Positions 42,712 to 53,473 of a DNA stretch of 64,000 bases are shown piece by piece (position 1 is the first letter of the stretch; the number at the start of each line of letters is the position of its first letter). Under the pieces are notes generated by a model. That model worked only from the letters and a program-made list of their open reading frames with translations, had not been told where the DNA came from and did not search any database. Origin of the DNA: CAJXJP01 sp963926055 (GTDB lineage Bacteria; Patescibacteriota; Gracilibacteria; BD1-5; UBA6164); NCBI GenBank assembly GCA_963926055.1, contig CAWUVK010000007.1, positions 82,986 to 146,985 of the forward strand. Reading direction: 5' to 3'. A program made the translations under genes and the position numbers.

Positions 42712-45123
42712 ATGGCTTTTGAAAGTTCAAATAATCCAGAACAACAATCAGTTGATCCCTCTATAAAACAAGAACAAATAGATAGGGATTTTGATGCTGT
42801 ATTAAAAGAATATCAAAATATGCCACCAAAAGAACAGGCTGAATTTATTGAAGCAATTGCAAGAAAAGATCCTCACTTTAATGAATTATACACTCAACTC
42901 AAAGATTTCTTCTGGAAAAATATTCAAGGTTTAGACGAACAATTAGAATCAATAGAAATACAAAAGTTATTCGAAGCAGAAGCAAATAAAACTGGGGAGC
43001 TTTTACTCTCACAATCATCTTTTTTTGAAAGCAACGAACATTTTTCGAATTATTCTGATTTATTACAAGAAAAAGAAATAAATGGAAATAAAGTAAGCAT
43101 TTTAAAAAATGATGTTTATAACGCATTTATTCGATATTGAGATAATCAAGAACCTCTTATTAAAGCAATAGCTTATAAAGAATTATCACAGGCACAAAAA
43201 ACACTCGATGAGAGTTTGCATGCCGTTTCAACTCGTATGCAAGCAGCACCTCAAAATATGCCCGAAGCTCGTTTATACGCATTCAAGCAACACGCAGAAA
43301 AAGAAGAACAAATACTAGAAAACTTTGCACCAAAGGCAGCAGAACTTCAAAAACTCCTCTCAACAGATGCTGGAAGACTTATTATATCAAATACAGCTTT
43401 TGTTTCTTTTGAGAGTAGGTTAAAATCAGATATATCAGAACAACTTGGATATAAACAGCAAACAGAAAATGAAACTACTCTTAATATAGAAAATAATACA
43501 AAAGGATTATTACTCAATCTATGAGTCATTGAAAAAAAATTTGAAAAAAGAATCCAGGATTTTTTAGAAAACCAAGAAAGTTTAAAAGCCAGAGATTATA
43601 TTACTTGGCAAAATATTCTTCATCATGATTTACCAAATCAATTAGAAGAAGCCATTTGAGAAGAAATTAAGCTGTATAGTTTTCAAGTTTGAGAAGATCT
43701 CATTAAAAATAATGCTTCTATCATTACACAAGGAGGAATTTTTAATCTCCCCATTTGAAATGGTGAAAATGTCAGATTAGATTTCTCTGAATTATGAGAT
43801 ATTTCAGATTTAAATACAGATGAAATTTTAGAACTCTATAAAAATAATTTTGATAATATTTATAGAAATAATATTTTAGAAAATATTTCTGATACTATTT
43901 GAGAAATTTGGACTTCGGTAAAAGAAAATCCATGAAAAACCACTATTGATGTGACAAGTGTTATATTTGCATGACTCGGAGCTGTTCTGGCTTCACAAGG
44001 ATCTGGAACTATCACAGCTCCACTGATTGCATGACCAACTTTTACCGTTTTAGATAATGGATATAGAGCTGGAATGTATGAAGTTTTTGATATACAATGA
44101 GGTTGGAAAGCATGAGTAGGAATAGAAGAAAATGATACCCATAATGATATATTAAGAAAAAAACTTTTTGAACTAGGTGGAAATACAGCACTTTTTTGAA
44201 TATTTAAAATGGTTGGTGGATTAGAAGCTAAATTTCCTAAAATAGATAGTCAAATAGCGTCAATGTCACTAAAAACACCAATCGAAGCAGTTTGATTTAC
44301 GTATTATTCTGTTATATCACAAAACCTACAAGAAACGGTAAAAAATGATGGAAATATGAATGAAATTTTAAATGATTTTTCTGAAATCCCAAATATGGAC
44401 GCATTAGTAAAATCATTTATTTATAATCTCTGATTTATCACCGCAGTAAAAATGTGAGCTATCCCAGCTGAAAAAATGCTTATTGCGTGATATAATAAAC
44501 AACTCAACACGGAATTACAAACACTCAAAGAAAAATGATTTACCATCATGGAAACTTCAGAGTGATATGCTTTTTATAAAGGATTAAATAAGGTAGACCA
44601 ATTAAAAAATAAAGAATTTGCAACATTCGTTGAATTAAATAAAAAGGTCAACTATATAGCAACCGAACAATACAGAAAACCTGAAAGTGGAAGATGATGA
44701 AAATCAGCATATTCTACTACTTTGAGAGAAACAAAATTTCAAAATTTAGAGAAATATTCAAAAGAAGCACAGAGTGGAAAAATAGATTATGCTTTGAATG
44801 ATAAAGTGATTTGAAAATCATTAGCAGAAAATTGAATTTGAAAAAAATGAGATAATATCTGAAAATGATTACTTGAAAAATCGTGATTTGAAAAATGAGA
44901 AAAAATAGAAGCTAAAACAAAATTTGAAAAGAAAGCTGTTAAGGAAATGGAGAGTGCTAATATGATAATTTATAGAGAATATAAAGATTGATTTAATAGA
45001 TTTGCTAGGTGAGAAAAAATGGCTGATATTTTCCCAAATATGAGTTATGAATCAAAAATAAAAATTCAAAATATTTTCAATAAAGAATCTTGATTAAAAC
45101 CAAAAAAAGAAGGAAAAATTTAA
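42712..45123 (+). CDS. Large hypothetical protein with central hydrophobic segment, 803 aa
   Basis: Long helical protein: N-terminal acidic coiled-coil-like region (residues 1-300, for example ARKDPHFNELYTQLKDFF), a central part with hydrophobic, Gly/Ala-rich stretch DVTSVIFAGLGAVLASQGSG and the following GTITAPLIAGPTFTVL (about 415-450), and a basic Gly/Lys-rich C-terminal third. About 40 UGA glycines. The central hydrophobic patch in an otherwise soluble chain resembles pore-forming or effector-like proteins, but no signal peptide or known toxin domain is visible. Unrecognised. Confidence 0.7.
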
Positions 45124-45137
45124 TTTTCCTTCTTTTC
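45107..45137. terminator. Shared terminator at overlapping stop codons
   Basis: Stem AAAGAAGGAAAATT / AATTTTCCTTCTTT; the stops of the two convergent genes (45121-45123 plus, 45122-45120 minus) overlap in its loop. Confidence 0.85.
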
Positions 45138-45788
45138 TATTTTATGATTAGTTATGTAATCTGCTACATCCCACATTTCATTAATTGCATTTAATGTGGC
45201 AACCATATATTCATCTGAATATATTTCAATTTTCTTTCAATCTTTGTTATATAATTCCCATAATCAATTATTTAGCTCTATTTTTGAATATCATTTTCTT
45301 AAATATCATGCTTGTAATGCATCCTCATATCATGGAGTAACTCTAAAATAGTCAACATTTGTATATCTTGTTGAATCTAATCTAGTTAGATATACTAAAT
45401 TTCAGACTTTACTTTCATAAACAGCAAAACCATCTCTTCAAGGAATTTTTTTAATTTCAATAGTTTGCTTTTCTATTGCCTCTTGAACTTTACTTCATTC
45501 ATAATCTGGAAGTTCTTGTAATTTTTGAATGAATTGTTCTTTTGCCTCTCAAATTAACTCTCATGAAACTTCACTTTTTAATTCTTGAATTTCATTTTTT
45601 GGATTTTCCTTAATCTCTGGTGAATTCAAAATAGTAAGAATATTATTTTTCATATCAAAAATAACTCCTCATACTTCAAAATTTAATTTACCATATTCTG
45701 GTCAAACTTTTTGTTCTATATGAGAAGGTGTTTGTTGATCTATGAGTTCAACATAATTATCAGGTCATGTAGATGGAACATCTGCCAT
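45120..45788 (-). CDS. Hypothetical protein, 222 aa
   Basis: ATG at 45788, TAA at 45122-45120. Soluble, no signal peptide; segments PEYGKLNFEVGGVIFDM, then a helix (ELIGEAKEQFIQKLQELPD) and a beta-rich second half (DGFAVYESKVGNLVYL, GYLRKGYSKIELNNG). Several UGA glycines. No family recognised; last gene of a seven-gene minus-strand cluster (50562 to 45120). Confidence 0.65.
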
Positions 45789-45848
45789 ATTTTTATAATT
45801 ACTTATACTGCTATGATTATATCATTATTTGGATTTAAAAACAAGTTT

Positions 45849-45959
45849 TTAAAAACTGTCTCAACCTTCTATATAACTTTTTCCTTTATTTGGATTTATA
45901 ATATTATCAATGATTTCAATTTTATATAAATAGTTTCAATCTCATTGAGTATAATAAGA
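45849..45959 (-). pseudogene. In-frame continuation behind an ochre stop
   Basis: Directly continues the frame of the gene at 45960-46580 past the TAA: 36 codons, coding SYYTQGDGNYLYKIEIIDN and on to IEGGDSF, with UGA glycines at expected places. No start codon of its own fits. It may be an eroded 3' end. Confidence 0.4.
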
Positions 45960-46580
45960 TTATTCTCATTTAATATCCTTAAAACCTAAATAGTCGATTT
46001 TAGTATAAGGAATAAACTTCACTTTATTATTAATTTCAAGTAAATACCCATCTCATGTATTATAGATAATTTTTCATTTTATAATTTTCTCGTTACTTGA
46101 TAACTTAATATCGATATTTGGTTTATTATTTGCTCAATTCATTAAAAAAAATAATGCTAATCAAAAACTAATTAAACTTGCAATAAAAAGAATAATTTTT
46201 TTTATTTTAAACTCATTTAACGTAAATGATAAGTCTTCTTTTTTGAAATATTTATAAATTAATCTTTTGGGAATTATTAAAATTTTTAATATTCAAAATA
46301 GTATATCTAATACTCATAATATTACCATAATAAAAATAATAATTACAACAATTCAATATAGTGAAAAAATTATTATATTTAATATATTTGTTGTATCTAA
46401 AAACATTGGAATATATCAAATATTGATTTGCCCTATAATAAGAGATGTTATAAATCCTCCAAAAAGATATATAATGAAAGTTGAAATTACTTTATGTTCT
46501 ATAAATTTTTTAAATAAAAATCATATTCAATCAAAAAAATCTTCATATAAATACTTTATACGTAATTTCTTATTTTCCAT
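45960..46580 (-). CDS. Membrane protein with C-terminal soluble domain, possibly truncated, 206 aa
   Basis: Four hydrophobic segments (VISTFIIYLFGGFITSLIIG, NIIIFSLYGIVVIIIFIMVI, FIASLISFGLALFFLM and one shorter), then a small domain: GKIIYNTGDGYLLEINNKV. It ends IDYLGFKDIKGE and a TAA (45962-45960). The same frame stays open for 36 more sensible codons after that TAA (YYTQGDGNYLYKIEIIDN..., up to 45849), which repeat the TGDGYLLEI pattern. So the gene may have lost its end by one nonsense mutation. Confidence 0.6.
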
Positions 46581-46592
46581 TTGTATCATTTA

Positions 46593-47324
46593 TTAAAAAG
46601 TAAGTAATTTTAATTCTATTTTTTCTTTAATATAATTCAATAATTCTTTTTTACTTTCAGATTTAGTTTTAGCTAGTAATTTATCAATTTTAGTAATTAA
46701 AGCATCATAAATAATTTTAGATTTTTCTTCTCATTTTTTATCTACTTGTAAAAATACTTTATTTAATAATTCATCGATTTGTGGATTTGATTTTATTTCT
46801 TTTTTTTCTTGATTAAAATAAGCGTAAAGATAATAATAATCATTCCATTTTCAGTCTTCAAAATTTCCCATTTTATACCAAAAGGCTTTTTCTGATAAAT
46901 GATTGATATTTATATAATCATAATTGAAAGTTCAAATATCTTTTCAATCTATATATAAAGTAGTTGTATAGTCATCATGATTTTCTTGTTTAAAATATTT
47001 TTTTAATGCATCTTCAACTTGAACATAATCAGTTTCTTTATTATTAGATATAATATCTATTTCATTAATTTCTTGTAATTCTCAATTTTTAATTTGAAAA
47101 TATTTTTGTTCTGGTGATCCATCTTCTAATCTATTTCAAGTTCTTGCCCAAAAATATATAATATTATTATTTTCAGGATAAAAATTAATTTGACTCCAAG
47201 TTCACACTTTTTCTCAATTGAGTATTATACTTTCACTATTAGAAAGTGTTCCCATAGCATTAATACTTGTTACTGAAATTATGCTTATAAAAGCAATTAT
47301 TAATATATTGATTATTTTTTTCAT
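46593..47324 (-). CDS. Secreted hypothetical protein, 243 aa
   Basis: Signal peptide at residues 1-22 (IINILIIAFISIISVTSINAM). Mature part starts with beta-rich segments (GEKVGTWSQINFYPENNNII, YFWARTGNRLEDG) and ends with a long basic helix (residues ~185-243, SKIIYDALITKIDKLLAKT). UGA glycines present. Part of the envelope cluster, 11 bases before the C39-like gene on the coding strand order. Confidence 0.65.
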
Positions 47325-47334
47325 TTTTTAAATG

Positions 47335-48243
47335 TTATTTATATAAAATAAGAATTTCTTTTTTTCACTTTTTGAAATTATCTGGATAAAGATTTTCGTC
47401 ATAATTCACAATATTTTCCATTAATTCTTGAATATTGTAATTATATCAATCTCACTTACTCACTCACACCTCATTAACTATAAAATTTTGCTCTGTTGTA
47501 TATCATTTTATGAGTAAATTATGATAAAGAGGTCATCATCAAATAAATAAGTCATTAGAAAGTCATTTTCCGTAAACTGGAACTATAATAGGATTTCATT
47601 TTGAAATATTTTCTTTCATAATATTAACATCTGGATTTTCAATTATATCTCAAAATATTTGTTGCTCATCTGCTTGAAAAGCAATAAGTAATTTGAGAGT
47701 ATCTTGAAGTGATGTGTGCATATATCATCCATCGAATAATATATCTTCTAATTCTTTTAATTTTAAAAGATCCAAATTATATTCCTCTAAATCAGGATTT
47801 TTTCCTGTAAGAAAATAATATCAATTGAGTAGAGACGCTTCTTCACAAAAATTTTGATATGGTTCGTCATATTTTACTCATGTTGCTATATCGAGTGGAA
47901 ATTGAGAATAAAATGTAATATCTAACTCCTTTTCTTTTTCAATATTTAATGCTTGTTTCACTTGTAAGTTATTAGAATTTTCATTCATTAACTTTTGAAT
48001 TTCTTCATTTAAATATTTTTGTTTTTTCAAATAAGTATTATTTTTAATTTTATCTATTTTTTCTTTTAATTCTTGTCTTTTTTTGAGTTTTTCTATTTCT
48101 ATGTTTTGTTCTGAAATAGTATTATTTAATTGAAAAATCTCCTTATCTTTTCATGGGGATAAGGAGCAAGATGTTATAAAAAATATTGTTATGAAGAGAA
48201 TTGTTATTTTCTTATCTTTTCCATATTGTTTTATTAATTCCAT
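47335..48243 (-). CDS. C39-type cysteine peptidase lipoprotein, 302 aa
   Basis: Lipoprotein signal with lipobox FITSC (Cys27 region, start at 48243). A coiled-coil stalk follows (residues ~35-90), then a papain-like C39_2 domain: QNFCEEASLLNGYYFLTG with catalytic Cys133, GKGLSNDLFIGGG, and PLYHNLLIKGYT with catalytic His241; NEVGVSKGDGYNY supplies the last motif. This layout is widespread in candidate phyla. Likely cell-surface protease or peptidoglycan/peptide amidase. Its start overlaps the end of the upstream lipoprotein gene by 32 bases, a sign of coupling. Confidence 0.82.
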
Positions 48244-49237
48244 TCGTTTTATCTATTAATTTAATAGTATCTAAATCATTGATAATAAGTTTAGCTCATT
48301 CTCATGAAGTAAAAATAGCTTGAATAGGATAATTATATTCCGATAAATTTATTTGATGAGCTGATTTTGGATTTGTAATAATTAAATTACTTCCTCACCA
48401 ATTATTGACTTCAAAATCTAATATTTTAGTTCATTCAACATAAATGGTTTTCCATGTGGTAAATCATCTTCCAAATTCTTCACTTGGAGGTGTTCAAACT
48501 TCTTTATAATATTCTTTAATAGATCATAGATTATTGAATTTATATCAATCTTTTAATAAGTTTTCATGAGAATATATTCCAGTTAAAGTATTTGGAATAT
48601 CTTTTTTTTCTTCTAATAATTTAGTTACATCAATAGTTTTTATCCAATTATTTCAAATATTATTAAATCATTCCTCAATTATAAACGATTCATCTATTTC
48701 TCATTTATTTTGAACATTTTTTACAACATCTTCTGGATATGCTATTTGTAACTCTAATTGATTTCAATTTAGAGTAGTATTTAATCATAAAAAACAATTT
48801 CAATTTTCGTATAATTCTGTTAATACATCACTATTTCCATTGAAATTATATCAGTAAAATGTATCTTGGCTACATTCCCCAGCTCTTTCATATTTGTGAA
48901 CTATTCAGTAATTTCTTTTTGAGTTGATTATATTATATCTTATCTCCGACATACAATATTCATCACTACATTTTTTAGCTTTTGTAGTTAAATAATCAAT
49001 TTGCTTTCAATTTTCATATAAATAAATATTTCAATCGTTATGTTTGATTAATTCTTTATTATTTTCAATCTTTTTTACTTCTATTTCTGTCTTATCAAGT
49101 ATTTGTTTTTCTTCTATTGTATTAATTGGAGCTTGTTTTTCTTTTATTGTCTCAATATCTACAACATTTTCAGAACCACATGACGTTAATAGAAATATTG
49201 TAAGTAATATTGATGCACATATAAATATTTTTTTCAT
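48212..49237 (-). CDS. Lipoprotein of unknown function, 341 aa
   Basis: Signal peptide with lipobox LLTSC (Cys20): KKIFICASILLTIFLLTSC. Disordered linker (residues 21-65, IKEKQAP repeats, Glu/Lys rich), then a globular domain with four cysteines: KKCSDEYCMSEIRY and AGECSQDTFYG, NGNCFLG. One UGA glycine near residue 70 explains why only the N-terminus is visible with the standard code. No family recognised. The following C39-like gene overlaps its 3' end. Confidence 0.72.
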
Positions 49238-49272
49238 AATTTTTTTATTAATTTAAGTTTGAAATGTAAGTT

Positions 49273-49968
49273 CTAAAAAATTATTATTATCAGACGGTCT
49301 ATTATGAAAACTGATATATAAAGGAAAATAAAATAATATATAATTGTTGACTTAAATATATTTGGTAATTTATCATATCTTAAATATTTTAATATATTTT
49401 TTTTAAAAAATTTATAATAAAAAATCGAATATAAGCATACTATAAATATATAAAGCACAATAACCTTTAAAGTAAATGATAGAGCTTCTACATTAACAAT
49501 TCCATATACATAATTTGGTTCAAGTATACTTCATAAATTTCATAAAAATCAAATGGGTAATAAAAATAGAATAGAAAAAATACAAATCGAAAATGTGAGT
49601 ATTAATATTATATTTAATGTATAAATAATAACTCTTTCTATTAATAAATTTAAAAAAGAAAAAATTCCAATTTTTAATTTTACTATTTTATATCATGCTA
49701 ATATTAATTTACTATTCGTCTCTTTTTCTTTTTTTGCAACGTATTCTTTTTCCTTTTTAATCTTATGTGAAAATGTATTCAGCTTATAGAAATTTTGTTC
49801 AAGTAAATCTTTGTATTTTCATAAAAGTTTGAAATTTTCTTCTTTTCATCATCTATCTGGGTGATGTATCATAGAAAGTTTTTTATAGTTCTTTTTTATT
49901 TCAGATCTATCTTTCAGAGGTAATTCTAATCAATAAAATTCTATTGCTTGCTCTATTTCAGTTTTCAT
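49273..49968 (-). CDS. J-domain (DnaJ-like) membrane protein, 231 aa
   Basis: N-terminal J domain (residues 1-60): FYGLELPLKDRSEIKKNYKK, then MIHHPDRGGKEENFKLL with the HPD motif at 36-38 needed to stimulate Hsp70. Then a basic coil (residues 60-85) and three to four membrane helices (around 100-125, 135-160, 175-190, 205-228). A membrane J-protein probably recruits DnaK to the membrane or to exported proteins; the flanking lipoprotein genes fit that. Start 49968 leaves 9 bases from the gene upstream. Confidence 0.83.
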
Positions 49969-49977
49969 AATGAACAA

Positions 49978-50562
49978 TTAAATTGTATTTGTAAGTTTCT
50001 CTACATATATAAATTCTTCTTTTTCTCAATTTATAGTAGCTCATAGATAATTATTTGAAAACCATTTAACAAACTCATCTGTATTAAAATTTATATATGT
50101 ATTTACTGATAAGTTAAAGTATTCAGGAGATAATAATCAAGCTCATTCATATCAAAAATGAAATTCATAAGTTCAAAAATTGTAATATTTATCATTTTTT
50201 GTATCAACTAAATCAAACTCTGCTTGTATAGTTTCATTTTTATTATTTTTATAGCATTCCTCTATCAAGTAAGGAGTTATTTTATTAGATTCATTTCATA
50301 TAAATGTTCTATAATCAAACACTATTACTTCTTTTCAAAAATGTAAATCTGCATATTCAAGATTAAATTTTCCATTATATAATTCATCAAAACAGCTATA
50401 TATGTCGTTATTATATATTTCATCTTGTGAAAATGTTAAACTATTCTCGTAATTAATATATTTGGCAAAGTTTAATAATTGATCTTCTTGAATTTTATAA
50501 ATTTTTCAATTAGAACTATGAATTATATAATCAGTTCAGTGGTTATGTAATATTTCTCACAT
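49978..50562 (-). CDS. Hypothetical protein, 194 aa
   Basis: ATG at 50562, second codon UGA; TAA at 49980-49978. Soluble, aromatic-rich (YAKYINYENSL, YNFGTYEFHFGYEGAG). About ten glycines are UGA. No family recognised. First gene of the minus-strand cluster that runs to 45120 and starts next to a candidate structured RNA. Confidence 0.6.
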
Positions 50563-50578
50563 ATTTGTAAAATAAAAA

Positions 50579-50609
50579 AATAAGCAGAGATAAATTATCT
50601 CTACTTATT
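50579..50609. terminator. Hairpin in the 50.6-kb region
   Basis: Stem AATAAGCAGAGATAA / TTATCTCTACTTATT with one mismatch. Confidence 0.6.
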
Positions 50610-50615
50610 CGTTTG

Positions 50616-50635
50616 AAAAAAAGTTAACTTTTTTT
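50616..50635. terminator. Perfect 20-nt palindrome, possible terminator of the structured RNA
   Basis: AAAAAAAGTTAACTTTTTTT, self-complementary with a T-run on both strands; on the minus strand it directly follows the inverted-repeat region 50648-50785. Confidence 0.6.
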
Positions 50636-50647
50636 ATTTAAATAGCA

Positions 50648-50785
50648 GAGGTAATAAATCCCTGCTGTTCCAAAACTAATGATGCATTAAAATACGCAAA
50701 AAAAGTTGGAAGGATTTATTACCTCAACTCTTTACGCATTTCAACCCAAATAGGATGCATTTTATTTCATTAATTTTAGAACAGC
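50648..50785 (-). ncRNA. Candidate structured RNA (minus strand) with nested stems and pseudoknot-like complementarity
   Basis: Three long-range pairings: 50785-50768 with 50681-50664 (18 bp; two non-Watson-Crick positions are G-U only when read on the minus strand); 50737-50725 with 50708-50696 (13 positions, one mismatch, G-U wobbles again on the minus strand); and GGTAATAAATCC-type sequence in the apical loop (50725-50712) perfectly complementary to 50661-50648 over 14 bases. The G-U pattern points to a minus-strand transcript, which then runs into the palindrome at 50616-50635. No known RNA family recognised. A DNA element with inverted repeats is the alternative. Confidence 0.5.
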
Positions 50786-50845
50786 AAAATAATTTTATTC
50801 ATAGTTATAAAAAAATCAAACTTAAGATTATAAAGGCAAAAAAGC

Positions 50846-50881
50846 AGAAGTTATTTAAAAACTTCTGCTTTTATTGTCAGA
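50846..50881. terminator. Terminator at the end of the 271-aa gene
   Basis: 12-bp stem AAAGCAGAAGTT / AACTTCTGCTTT; stop codon of the minus-strand gene (50851-50853) is in it. Confidence 0.82.
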
Positions 50882-51666
50882 TAGAGATCCTGATAATATT
50901 CCTCCTTCAAAAATCATTTATATTTTTCTGGTTTGGTTCAAAATATTTCTGTCTGTTTCTTTATAAATTTATTTTTAATACAAGAACCTGAATATTCTTT
51001 ATCTCAAATATTTCATTCTTGTTTTTTATCTTTTTGCGTTTTATATCTTACTCATTCTATACTGTATAAATTTGATAATTGCACCATAAATCATTGATAA
51101 AATGTGTATCTATTTGTAATATTAAATATATCTGGGAATATCTCTTTGGCTTTTGTTAATCTCTTACTCATAGTAGATTTTTCAGTTCATCAAAAATCTT
51201 TTCATATAGTATTTATGAGTCTGGAAGGATTTTTATAAAAATACTCTTTTGCTTTTACTCAATAATCACTTTTCACAGGTCTACATGCAATCACAATATA
51301 ACAAAAACTTCGAAATATTTTAATGTCTGTAATTTTTTTGATTAATAATTTATCAATATATACCAAGTAATTACTGGTATGATTTTTATGAAACAAACTC
51401 TTTAATGTTATATATTGATTCCTTTTTTTAGGTCTTATTTCTCATATAAATTGATTCTCATTTTTTCATTTCTGGTAAATGTTTTCTAAATTTCTTTTTT
51501 CAAATCAGAGCTCTATTCCTTTTTTGATAAAATCTAACTTTGTTATAGTTCCACTAAAATCTTTTCATGAAAAAAAATATCGTATCAAAAATACTAAAAA
51601 ATATTTGTATCCATCTTTATATTCTTCTATTTTAAAAAGTTCTATATTAAATCTCACTTCTCACAT
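50851..51666 (-). CDS. Hypothetical basic protein, 271 aa
   Basis: ATG at 51666, TAA at 50853-50851. Highly basic, Lys/Ile/Tyr-rich; a central FRSFCYIVIACRPVKSDYGV strand and a PSRLINTIGKDFGGTEKSTM helix. Basic charge and its place next to the recombinase block suggest a nucleic-acid-binding (perhaps replication or mobilisation) protein, but no motif supports this firmly. About ten UGA glycines. Confidence 0.62.
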
Positions 51667-51798
51667 TATTTTTAATAATTAGTAATTAATAATTTACTAA
51701 ATAGAAAATTAAAACTTTTTTCCAATAAAAAATAATATTACTTGAATTTTTATCCTATTTCTTTTATAGATTATTACTTATTTATTAATAAAAAAACT

Positions 51799-52200
51799 AT
51801 GAGTGAAATTGAATTTGCTATTTGGGGTATTGTGTTATGTATAATAATTATTGCAGTTTTAAATGCTACAACAGGCTGACAATGATACAACACAGAACAA
51901 CAATGATATTGAGAGAATTGAGCTGAACTTGCAAAGAAAGCTAATAATAATGCAAAGTTGTATAAGAAACTTGAAAAAGCTAATCTTACTTTGGAGGAAT
52001 TAGAAATTAAAAAAGAAGAAACGGAAAATGAAATTGAAAAACTTACATTTGATGCTTCAACTAGTTTTGAAAAAGAAAAAGGCAACTCTACAAAAATTAA
52101 AAAATTGAAATTAGAATTGAAATATCTGGATATAAAAATATCAGATATGCTTGATAATATAGATAAAATTAACTATGAAATACAATGAATGATTTATTAG
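51799..52200 (+). CDS. Membrane-anchored coiled-coil protein, 133 aa
   Basis: One N-terminal helix (EFAIWGIVLCIIIIAVLNATT, residues 5-25), a short Gly/Gln linker rich in UGA glycines, then a heptad coiled coil (residues ~50-130; KLEKANLTLEELEIKKEE). Overlaps the next gene by 16 bases, so they are translationally coupled. Role unknown; first gene of the block that ends in the recombinase. Confidence 0.65.
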
Positions 52201-52784
52201 ATATATTATATTATTCTGGTTTGAATAAATTTCTTTATACAAATGATAATATTATAAATATACATAAAGATATGAAATGATCTTATTTAATAGCACTGAA
52301 TTTGAATATAAGAGAAATAAACTATATAAAAGATAACTTTGATGAGTTTATAAAAATCCTTGAAAAAATATTATATTCTTTTGATCAAACAACCAATTAT
52401 AACTTTAAAAATATAGCTTTTAATAATGTTAAAATTTGAGATGTAATGATAAATAACTGTGTTTTCCTATATAACTCTCAAAAAGATAAAGTATGATACA
52501 TAAAAACGAATACATGTATTGAATTTCCTCGATATAATGTAACTCGTTGAATAACTCTTTATGAAAAAATATGAGATCTTATTGAAAAGAAAAAATTGAG
52601 TGTAAGAAACCTTATTAAATTATGAATATCACAAAGTAGAGCAAGAGAATTATATAAATTTTTAAAAGAAAAGTTAGTAATTATTATTTCTGAAAATAAT
52701 CACCAACATAAAACATACTTTATTGAGGAGTATAGAAAAATATGAAATGATATTATAAATAACATAATTTCTGAAAGTGTGTAA
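52185..52784 (+). CDS. Hypothetical protein with C-terminal winged-helix-like region, 199 aa
   Basis: ATG at 52185 overlaps the end of the preceding gene. The last ~60 residues look like a DNA-binding helix-turn-helix: KKKLSVRNLIKLGISQSRAR followed by ELYKFLKEKLVIIISENN, the pattern of a winged helix (helix, turn, recognition helix, beta wing). The N-terminal 130 residues are unrecognised. Could be the control or replication protein of the integrated block. Confidence 0.62.
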
Positions 52785-52806
52785 TATGTGTAATTTGTGT
52801 AGAAAG

Positions 52807-52857
52807 CCAAAAATCAAAGGAGTGTGTAAATTATCACTTGAAACTTTAGATTTTTGG
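52807..52857. repeat. Inverted repeat in a 143-bp gap
   Basis: CCAAAAATCAAAG (52807-52819) pairs with CTTTAGATTTTTGG (52844-52857) around a 24-nt loop; upstream sits a run of TGTGTAAT-like copies (52775-52800). Possibly a terminator, operator or replication site. Confidence 0.5.
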
Positions 52858-52927
52858 TTTTTTAATTATACTTTGAATAATTAGGATCCTAATGTTAAAA
52901 AAACTTTTATATTATTAATATTACATC

Positions 52928-53467
52928 ATGGAAGATATATATATATCAAATCTTATTGAAGAATATAAAAAAGAGCTGGAAGATATTTGATATAAAATAA
53001 CAGATGAAAATATCGAAACTATAATTTTATGATTTATACAAATAAGTAATGCAATGTTAGAGGGTGAAATACAAAAAATTGAAAATGCTCAATTTAAAGA
53101 ATTTATATTATCATCATCGCCTATATGATTAAAATTTATTAAACCTGAAAATATATTAGATCAACTAGTAAATAACCTTTGAATTAAATCTGATAAAAAA
53201 TTAAGAGTAAATTATTTATTAGAGGTGACGGATGATTTTAATCAGATAGTTCAAAATAAATTACAACTTTTAAATAAAGAGCAGAATCTGTTTAAAGTAT
53301 TAGAAAATATTACAATTAAATCTAATTTAAGTGAAAGTATATTAAAGCACATATCAAAAGATGATATTAAAAATTTTTTAGAAAGTAGTAATATGATGGA
53401 AAAATTTAATAAATGAATGTTAACAGAAAAAGAAAATAAACTGATTATTAATTTTTTAAATAAATAA
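52928..53467 (+). CDS. Hypothetical helical protein, 179 aa
   Basis: ATG at 52928, TAA at 53465-53467. Helical, acidic/neutral, with several Leu-rich heptads (NIEKELEDIGYKI-like start, LLNKEQNLFKVLENI). UGA glycines early and late. Seven bases before the recombinase, so probably co-transcribed; could be an accessory factor. Confidence 0.6.
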
Positions 53468-53473
53468 AAAATC

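Noticed and set aside
50648..50785. tRNA or 6S RNA in this structured region
   Set aside because: No cloverleaf, no CCA and no T-loop; the apical-loop complement to a downstream segment does not fit the single long hairpin of 6S RNA.
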